Of a stretch of DNA of 64,000 nucleotides, positions 11,907 through 21,900 are shown in pieces. The position numbers and the translations under genes were made by a program. The DNA is taken from contig JAPJBO010000098.1 in assembly GCA_030068145.1 (NCBI GenBank), forward strand, positions 186,001 through 250,000, in the 5' to 3' direction. The DNA comes from Diplonema papillatum (taxonomy: Eukaryota > Euglenozoa > Diplonemea > Diplonemida > Diplonemidae). The notes under the pieces are model-generated. The model searched no databases. It had not been told where the DNA came from and saw nothing but the letters and a program-made list of their open reading frames with translations. How positions within the stretch are numbered: position 1 is the stretch's first letter; each line of letters begins with the position of its first letter.

Positions 11907-12142
11907 ATGCGCGTCCGACCGTCGGGGAAGCGCTATGGCATGGAACGTGCGACCGAGATCACGCCGTTCTACCGAGCGTTCATCAGCTTCATGGGGAAGA
12001 AGGACATGGTCCGGGAGGTCGAAAAGCGGAAGCGGGTGCAGGATGCCCACAAAATCCTGCACCCGACGTCCGCGTTCTCGGTCTTCCTCCGGAAGCTCTG
12101 CTTCCTGACCATCGTCTACAACCTCCTCTCCGTTCCGTTCAG
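11907..12142 (+). CDS. Channel exon 1 (N-terminus and S1)
   Basis: It begins at the ATG and ends AG|GTGTGG in phase 2; the split Arg codon is completed by the first G of exon 2. It encodes KILHPTSAFSVF and S1 ending VYNLLSVPFR, the layout of CNG/HCN S1 segments. A broken second copy lies at 12,425-12,682. Confidence 0.8.
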
Positions 12143-15100
12143 GTGTGGCCCGATTCTCGTTCTCGTTTCCGCCGGCCAGTCCGTCCCTATTTCCTGGAAC
12201 TGCATCAAAGTTAAAAGAAAAATCAAGACGGGGCACTTCAGGAAAAACAGGTTTTGAGGATGGGCACTTCGTTCACCCAGATTTTGAGGATGGGACACTT
12301 CACAAAAACAATTTTAGAAGACGGGATACTTCGAAAAAATCAAAGGCTTTGAGGATGGGACACTTCGCATTGGACCTGATGGTACTCGGCCCGGGGCAGT
12401 AGGTCCCCCTGCTGCTGGTGTTGCGCCGGGAATAGTGGGGCAAGATGCGCATCCGACCGTCGGGGAAGCGCTATGGCATGGAACGTGCGACCGAGATCAC
12501 GCCGTCCTACCGAGCGTTCATCAGCTTCATGGGGAAGAAGGACATGGTCCGGGAGGCCGAAAAGCGGAAGCGGGTGCAGGATGCCCTCAAAATCCTGCAC
12601 CCGACGTCCGCGTTCTCAGTCTACCTCCATGGTCAGGAAGCTCCGCTTCCTGACCATCGTCTACAACCTCCTCTCCGCCCCAGCACATATCCATTCCAAG
12701 GACGTTCTCGCAAGCCCCCCACACCGTTCTATGCCAGTTCTCAGCTCAAATCACATGGTGATTATCGACTAGGGACAAGTGTTATCAAAAGCCGCGCCCC
12801 CCCACACCGTTCTATGCCAGTTCTCAGCTGTTTAAATCACATGGTGGTTCTCGACTAGGGACAAGTGTTATCAAAAGCCGCACCGTTCTATGCCAGTTCT
12901 CAGCTGTTTAAATCACATGGTGGTTCTCGACTAGGGACAAGTGTTATCAAAAGCCGCACCGTTCTATGCCAGTTCTCAGCTGTTTAAATCACATGGTGGT
13001 TCTCGACTAGGGACAAGTGTTATCAAAAGCCGCACCGTTCTATGCCAGTTCTCAGCTGTTTAAATCACATGGTGGTTCTCGACTAGGGACAAGTGTTATC
13101 AAAAGCCGCACCGTTCTATGCCAGTTCTCAGCTGTTTAAATCACATGGTGGTTCTCGACTAGGGACAAGTGTTATCAAAAGCCGCACCGTTCTATGCCAG
13201 TTCTCAGCTGTTTAAATCACATGGTGGTTCTCGACTAGGGACAAGTGTTATCAAAAGCCGCACCGTTCTATGCCAGTTCTCAGCTGTTTAAATCACATGG
13301 TGGTTCTCGACTAGGGACAAGTGTTATCAAAAGCCGCACCGTTCTATGCCAGTTCTCAGCTGTTTAAATCACATGGTGGTTCTCGACTAGGGACAAGTGT
13401 TATCAAAAGCCGCACCGTTCTATGCCAGTTCTCAGCTGTTTAAATCACATGGTGGTTCTCGACTAGGGACAAGTGTTATCAAAAGCCGCACCGTTCTATG
13501 CCAGTTCTCAGCTGTTTAAATCACATGGTGGTTCTCGACTAGGGACAAGTGTTATCAAAAGCCGCACCGTTCTATGCCAGTTCTCAGCTGTTTAAATCAC
13601 ATGGTGGTTCTCGACTAGGGACAAGTGTTATCAAAAGCCGCACCGTTCTATGCCAGTTCTCAGCTGTTTAAATCACATGGTGGTTCTCGACTAGGGACAA
13701 GTGTTATCAAAAGCCGCACCGTTCTATGCCAGTTCTCAGCTGTTTAAATCACATGGTGGTTCTCGACTAGGGACAAGTGTTATCAAAAGCCGCACCGTTC
13801 TATGCCAGTTCTCAGCTGTTTAAATCACATGGTGGTTCTCGACTAGGGACAAGTGTTATCAAAAGCCGCACCGTTCTATGCCAGTTCTCAGCTCCACTGT
13901 GCTCTGCGGAGTTTACTTCGCAGATTGCCACCGTAAAAAGAAGACAAGTCAGTGCTGCCTAGCGAGTCGCAGTCACAATCAGGGCGAGTGCCCTGAGTTT
14001 TTTAACTGATTGCTCAGACACGGTTGTAGGGGCCTTCTCCCCGTGACGGATTCGCCCGTGCTCTAGTAGCACGGGTGGTCCTGGCTGTGACGAGCTACGA
14101 ACAGCCGCCTGACAAACCAGACTCACACCGTCCTGTCTGCAGACACTCAGGTTCCGCGCTGATGATGGTCCGCCTTATGTGCCCGTGGCTTAAAGGACCG
14201 AAGCACGGCGCAGACGGGACCAGTGCGGTGTTGAGCACATACCCATTCCAAGCACGTTCTTGCAAGCCCACACCGTTGCAAGGCTGAAATGCTGCATCGG
14301 CGAGGTTTGCTTTTCGTGCTGCGTCTGTTGACGGCCTGCCGGCTTGCGTTTAATGTACTGGAGGTCCGCTAAAGACCGCCTGGCCTCGTGCTAGGCGTAG
14401 TTTAAGGTTGCACTGATCTACAAACAACCACTTACGAGCTTGTCAACCCCACCGATTTTCTATCTTCTTCCCCCCTCCCCCTTTTCGACAAACCAGACTC
14501 ACACCGCAGTCCTGTCTGCAGACACTCAGGTTCCACGCTGATGATGGTCCGCCTTATGTGTCCGTGGCTTAAAGGACCGAAACACGGCGCAGACGGGACC
14601 AGTGCGGTGTTGAGCACATATCTATTCCAAGCACGTTCTTGCAATCCCCCCATTCCAGTAGGGTACTTCGCGTAACGCGACTTGCTGCCCTCAGCACGCA
14701 GGATAACTTCCTCGCACTATTTTCCCTTTTGGTACTTCAACCATTGGTCCACTGTGCTCTGCGGAGTTTACTTCGCAGATTGCCACCGTAAAAAGAAGAC
14801 AAGTCAGTCGCCTGACGAACCAGACTCACACCGCAGTCCTGTCTGCAGACACTCAGGTTCCACGCTGATGATGGTCCGCCTTATGTGTCCGTGGCTTAAA
14901 GGACCGAAACACGGCGCAGACGGGACCAGTGCGGTGTTGAGCACATATCCATTCCAAGCACGTTCTTGCAATCCCCCCATTCCAGTAGGGTACTTCGCGT
15001 AACGCGACTTGCTGCCCTCAGCACGCAGGATAACTTCCTCGCACTATTTTCCCTTTTGGTACTTCAACTATTGGTGCTGCACACGGCAACCCCATGTCCA

Positions 15101-18100
15101 CTGTGCTCTGCGGAGTTTACTTCGCAGATTGCCACCGTAAAAAGAAGACAAGTCAGTCGCCTGACGAACCAGACTCACACCGCAGTCCTGTCTGCAGACA
15201 CTCAGGTTCCACGCTGATGATGGTCCGCCTTATGTGTCCGTGGCTTAAAGGACCGAAACACGGCGCAGACGGGACCAGTGCGGTGTTGAGCACATATCCA
15301 TTCCAAGCACGTTCTTGCAATCCCCCTTTTCGACGCTGTTGACTAACGGTTAGGTCGGACCCTTCCCCGGTGAACATCCCATGAAAGTAACAGTCTTGAC
15401 TCAGGCCGATGCGGGCTACATGGCAACCCCTGCTCAACATGTATGCACGCGGGGGGGCTCAGGGCCACATTCATTGCGAATGTGTTCGCGGTGTCGGCCG
15501 CAGGAGTCTTTTTTGGCTAGCCAAAGAGAGTAAAAGAGTGTACGTACAGTAGTGAGTAGAGAAGAGAACGAGTGTAAAAGAACGGAGGTAGCACGAACTA
15601 CCAGACCGGCGGAGGCCACCGCAAAGAGATTTCTTACCTTTTCCTTATCCCTCAAAACCAGCACCAATAACAACGGCCCCCCCACACCGTTCAAGTGAGA
15701 AAAAGAGAAAGAGTACGTACAGTAGTGAGTAGAGAAGAGAACGAGTGTAGAAGAAGTTGGCGGTGGCACAAACTACCGGGCCAGCGGAGACCACGCAAAA
15801 ATATTTTCTTACTTTTCCTTATCCGTCAAAACCAGCACCAATAGCAACGACCCCACACCGTTCTATGCCAGTTCGTAACAACACCAACCGCGCATCTCAG
15901 GTGCGCGTACGAGCTGCCGCTGCACCCCGTGTGGGTTGTACTTGACGCCCTCACCGACATCCCGCCCATCGTGCGAATCGTGTGCCAGTTCCTGATGCCC
16001 TTCGAGCAGGAGGGGCGCCGGGACATCGTCAGCAGCCGGTTGAAAATCACCGAGAAGTACCTCAAAGGCGGCTTCCTCCTCGACTTCGTGTCCATCCTCC
16101 CACTCGACTTCATCTTCCAGGTATGCGGCTTGCCATGCATAGATGCCGGGGGTGGTCCAACGGGATCCAGCGGACCCCCCCCAATAACGTTTGAGAGTCA
16201 ACTAAACTGTAGCACTCAGAAGGCCTACTGCTGCAGTGATGGTGTGTCTGGTGCGTACGGGAACTCTACTCATGCAATTTCACTTGAAAGAGTGCGGCTT
16301 GCCATGCATAGATGTCAGGGGTTATTCGAGACTGGAGGTCCTGTGAGCATGCAATGTGAATAGCCTCTATTCGAGCCAACCCGGCTTTTCTTCATGAAGA
16401 AAGTGTATTGTTTTTGGATAGCACTGAGCTAGCTTTTTCCCCCCCCCTTGAGAACGAAACCGAACACGAAAACAAACAACGCGCCAAGGAGGGCGATGGG
16501 AGGGAGCCTGAGAAACGGCTACCACATCTAAGGATGGCAGCAGGTACGCAAATTGCACAATAGCAACACTGCTGAGGCAGCGAAGAGAAATAGCCTCGAC
16601 ACGTACTTAGTACGTTAGAAGCAATGGATGATATCTAAACCTGTCAATGAACACAATTGGTGGACAAGTTTGGTGCCAGCACCCGCGGTAATTCCAGCAC
16701 CAATAGCGTATATGTTAATGCTGCTGCTGTTAAAAAGCTCGTAGTTGGATCCAGAGCTCAGGTTGCAGAGGCACAAGGAACCACCTCACCTGTTCCCAAG
16801 AACCAGCCTGAGACAGGTATCCACCGTACCGATAACCGATAACCTCCAAAACGTATTTTTTTTTTTAGTTCGGGCCACCAGGGCACCTTACTCCACTCCT
16901 CTGAGGTCCCCTGTTGGGGATGGTTGGGAGACCATACAATCAAGTATGGAGCCATCCTTTACTGCGGAGCAATTTCCGCTAGCAGTACAAGTACTGTGTG
17001 AACTAGAGCTTTCATCTGGGAGTTCATCCCCAAACGCCTGGAGAAGTTGGCCAGCCAGGGAATCGAACCAGCGACCCTCAGGTTATCAATCTGGCGCCCT
17101 GACCGCTATACCAGGTGTGCCCCTGTAACGTACGCTGGTGGCAGGTGGCAGAGCGACGGGCCTACCGGCCTTTAGGCCGGTAGGCCCGGGCTCGAACCCT
17201 GCCCATGACACTTACGTGCGCAATTATTTCTCAAGCTAGTAAAAGGGTGCTGCTTCCCAGGGCAGGTATTCTCATCTTGCAAAGGTGGCCGGTGCTTCCT
17301 CACGGGCCCCGACGCACGCCTGCGTCCTCTCCATCCAACCCTCTGCTTTTCTTCTTTCTCTGTATCCCCTCGTGCTGGCACCGCGAAGCGAGGTCCGTCG
17401 CTGCTAGCGGGCCCAGAAGGGAAATAAAATCAAGCAGGAGTCATATTGCAATCTACACAGGACCCTTGGTGGCGCCTCGTCCGGCTTCTCATGTGGAAGC
17501 GCTGTCAGCACCTGCAAAGTGACTGGGAAAAGGCTGCGAAGGTGAATCCCATGGTATACCGAATGGGAAAGGTTGTGTGCCTTATCCTTCTACCGACGAT
17601 CCATCTGGTGGCTTGCTGGTGGTATGGACACACTTTCTGTTTTAACCACATGCAATGTGAGGAAACTGAACCGCCCGAGTAGGACCTTCTGATCATGAAT
17701 TTGCCAATTTGCCACCTGAAACCACGTCCAGGATGTGGGGTCAGGGTAGGTCAACGAAAACTATAGTTTCCCCCTTCTACTTTCTCCTCGCGGCGTACGG
17801 TTTTTAACCACGCTCAAAGAAGAATGCACATTTCATACTCCACCGGCATATGACAGCTTGCGAGAAGCATCTCCAGAGTAGAGCCCACGTCAAAAATAGT
17901 TTATTTGCTGCTGTGGATGGATGTGCTACGAAACCAGCAGATAATCGCCACAGATTATTTTAAGCCAAACCATCTCTCTATCCACTCCACCCTCTGCAGG
18001 TACATAATAGCTCGCGAGTACAGCGCTGGCGTCCCAGTTACCCCGATTCCTGTCGACTTTGTGGCCCTCGCTACGAATGATGTATGCTGATCACCTTTTT

Positions 18101-18953
18101 CGTTGACACTCATGCACGGCGGGAGCTACATTACTCGATGTGCAGCTGGTGGCTGACCGTGTGTCCAAACGGTCCTGTCAGGGCTTATGGTCCAGGGTTT
18201 GGCTACAAACCACCCACCTAGTAGCCATATCGCCAACCCCTCTCTCCTTTCCTACTTACTTTGATCAAAGGTCACGGCAGGTTTCGGCAGCCGCTGCTCA
18301 CGCACACGTGCTCGCCTGCCTTCATGGCACTTGCACTTTACAGAAGGCAATGCTTAACAACTTGCCGACGAAATGGCAGGTGACGACGTCAGAACGTAAG
18401 CTGACCTACAAGAAAGTGCAGGCCAATCCAGGTGGTTCATGCACTCAAAATAACTCAATGCTTAACAAAAGTGCATGCCAATCCATGTGGTTCATGTACT
18501 CAAAAGAACTTAATGCTTAACAAAAGTGCATGCCAATCCATGTGGTTCATGTATTCAAAAGAACTCAATGCTTAACAAAAGTGCATGCCAATCCATGTGG
18601 TTCATGTACTCAAAAGAACTCAATGCTTAACAAAAGTGCATGCTAATCCATGTGGTTCATGTATTCAAAAGAACTCAATGCTTAACAAAATTTGACGGCG
18701 GCTTTAGATTTACATCTGATTGACACCTCAACACAAAACAAGTTGTCGACAACTACAACAAGTAAAAACAAAACCCAGAACACTACAAAGTCAGACTAGA
18801 GTCAAACTCAACAGGGTCTTTTTTTCCCCGCTGACAGTTTCAAGTCCGTTCCCTTGACTGCTGTTTCGCGAGATAGTAGGTAGGGACAGAAGGAATCTCA
18901 TTGGTCCATTCATGCGCGTCTTTAATTAGACGACGAGGCATTTGGCTACCTTA

Positions 18954-18989
<36 letters not shown>

Positions 18990-21900
18990 ACCCGATCTCT
19001 CAGCTTGACATTCAGGGCACTGGGCAGAAGTCACATTCCACTCGCCACCGCTGTGATGAAAATGCTGTGGTTTAATTAACCAGTTGGATTCCTCTTGTTC
19101 GTAACAGTTCCAAGCTGACACTTCATTGCGGGCACAACATGCAAGAATGCCTGGAAGAAATCAGGAGCCGCGGGTAGCACCCGAGAGCGCCACTCACAGC
19201 ACCTTCAATCTGAGCCCAGACCTGACCCGCACTGGCAATCCCGCATGTGTCCTCAGAGCCAATCCTTTTCCCGAAGTTACGGATCCAGTTCGCCGACTTC
19301 CCTTACCTACATTGTTCTGTCGGCCAGAGGCTTTTAGCCTAGTAGTAGAACCAGGACTCGAAGGTACAGACACTAAGGTAGTCGTCGGATATCCGATTCG
19401 GACAGATGACGAATGCCTTATTTTCCGACAGCGCCACTCCTAGGAAGGACCTGAACTTGTTGGTCGTTTCCCAGCAACACGGAGAGAGGGAAAGGAAGAG
19501 AAACGCTGCGACAAAGGTCATCCCAGACCCCAAGCAGCCCCAAAAACAGAGAAATCCTGCGAGAAAGGTCTTTCCAGACCCCAAGCAGCCCCAGAACAGA
19601 GGAACCGTGGAACTACTCAACGCCCGGTTCACAATGATCGACCAAAGGAGCGCGAACAAAAGAGGCCACAAAAAGAAAAACCCAGAGCACAAACACGTAA
19701 ACGCCGCCAAGAAAAATCGGAAGAACGACCACGTGACTCTGAGGCAAAAAAACAAAACCAAAAAAACAAGAAAAGAGCAAAAACACGCGCCAACAGAAAA
19801 GAACGGCGAAAACAAAAAACAAAACGGCCCAAATCTGACACTCGATTCCTCGCCGCTTTTGTCCACACCCGCCGCCACCCTGACGACGGCGACGACGATC
19901 ACGGAAGTCGAAGAAGAAGCGCGATCGAAAACTTCTGGAAGCGATACGGCACGAAGGTGTCAAATGGACGGAACAAGTGCGGGACCGACCGAAGCGACGT
20001 CGCCGACAGCACGACCGGAGTGATCTACGTGCTTCTGAACGAAGGGGGCACCGTCCTCTACGTGGGTCAGACGTCGAAGACGGCCGAGATGCGAAACAGC
20101 AAGCACTGGGAAAATCGGAACTCCAAGGGCAACCGTGTGTCGCAACAATTGCGAAAGCGAGGCCGAAAGCTCTACGCGTGTCCGATACAGAATGTTCCGG
20201 AACGGCTGTACGTACAGCCCGCTGACTTCGCGCGCGTTGCTCTCCCTATCGAAGATTTCTGGATCAAGTGGCTAAACCCGCCCTTGAACATGACGAATCG
20301 GCGCCACGGAGAGAGGGTCAACCGCAAGGCTGCAAAGAAGAAGAAGAGGCAACGTCCACCGCAACGCCTCCGCAAACGACGCACCGACGGCAACGTCTGG
20401 CACCGCATGGTAAACGGTGAACTCCACATTGACACCTCCCCGGGCTTCTGTTCTGGGTTGAGGAAACAATTGGACCACCTGCTGACACTCCCACAGGACC
20501 GGTTGGGAACATACGACATGGCAACATGGCACCCCAATCGTGCCCTACGCCTCCGCACGTGGCTGAGAACCTTCGTTCGAGGAAAGGACGTAACGGAAAA
20601 AGTACGTACCCTCGAGCGGCTCCTCAGTACGCGCATTCGCAACAGAACCGAGAAGCCGGCAGCCCCCCCACGACGATATTTTAAGCTGACACACCATCAC
20701 CCGGCACAAGACCGAACAGCAATAGCCGGCGTCTTGTCACGCGCACGGGTTCGCGAAACATGCCCCAACCCGGCCGTCCTCAAAAACCTCATGGTGAGCA
20801 ACCGACTGAAGCCACCTCTGGTAACCCTCGTCAGCAACGTCACCGAAGTAAGTTACGAAGCGAACCAACCGACTAGCTCAAGCTCGGTTTGTCCATGCAT
20901 GCAGCATCTAACACCACACCGCGCGGACCTTGGTGGACACGCTTTAGGACTTGCAACGGACCTGACGACGAGCCCTCCTTTCGCTCTTTCGGAAAGGACG
21001 CAAGTACCGAGTCGCGAGTAGCCCGATGACGATGTACGACTCGATAAGGCACGACGTCGAGGAATTCGTGAACTCGAACTTCCCGAAATCGAGCGAGGAG
21101 GAGAAGACCAGATTCACAACGACTCTGGTCGAAGAGTTCGACGCCGTCCTTGGAACGCTCAACGCACACACCGACGAACCTCAACTCCGAGACGCCATAC
21201 GAACCCTGAAAAAGCTCCAGGAGCACCTCGTATTTCTCCCTGTTGATAAGACGTCCCATGACTTTGGGTTTATCTGCAAGGAAAAGTACAAGGAACTTTT
21301 ACGGAGCGAGTTACAAGAGAGCTCAACGTACCAGGAAGTTGGCGAGTCGATTGAAGACGTGCTCAAACGACACCATGACTTCAACAAGTCACATCAATTC
21401 ACACACACCAACATCCTACCGTACCTTTACGGCATCCCGAAACTCCATAAACCCGAGCCACGGATGCGGTACATTGCCGGCGTGTCGGAGAAAGGGAACA
21501 TTGAGAAGAAAAACGAACAGAAGGACCGAGACGAAAAAGGCCGCGACAAGAAACGAGTGAAGACACGTGCATCAACTACCCCTGCCCACCAAGAAGCCTC
21601 CGGTTTGCTGAAGCTCGTTCTAGCCACGCTCCGAAGCAAGGACGAAGCGACGTTTTCGCAAACGGGGATACGTCGTTTCTTCGTCGTCGAGTCGGTCGAT
21701 GACGTAGCAGTGCACGTAAAGACGAACTACGCACGACTTTGCAAAAAGACGCCACGAACTTTCGATTTCAAAGAAATGTAACTGGTCGAATTCATTGTCG
21801 GTAACACCTTCGTCACGAACGGCGGAAAGTGCTACCAGCAGGTCACAGGAATCCCCATGGGCGGCAATGCAAGCCCGGACCTCGCCAACCTATACTGCTA

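Noticed and set aside
12722..13894. CRISPR-like array of 76-bp units
   Set aside because: There is no spacer variation; the units are identical head-to-tail satellites.
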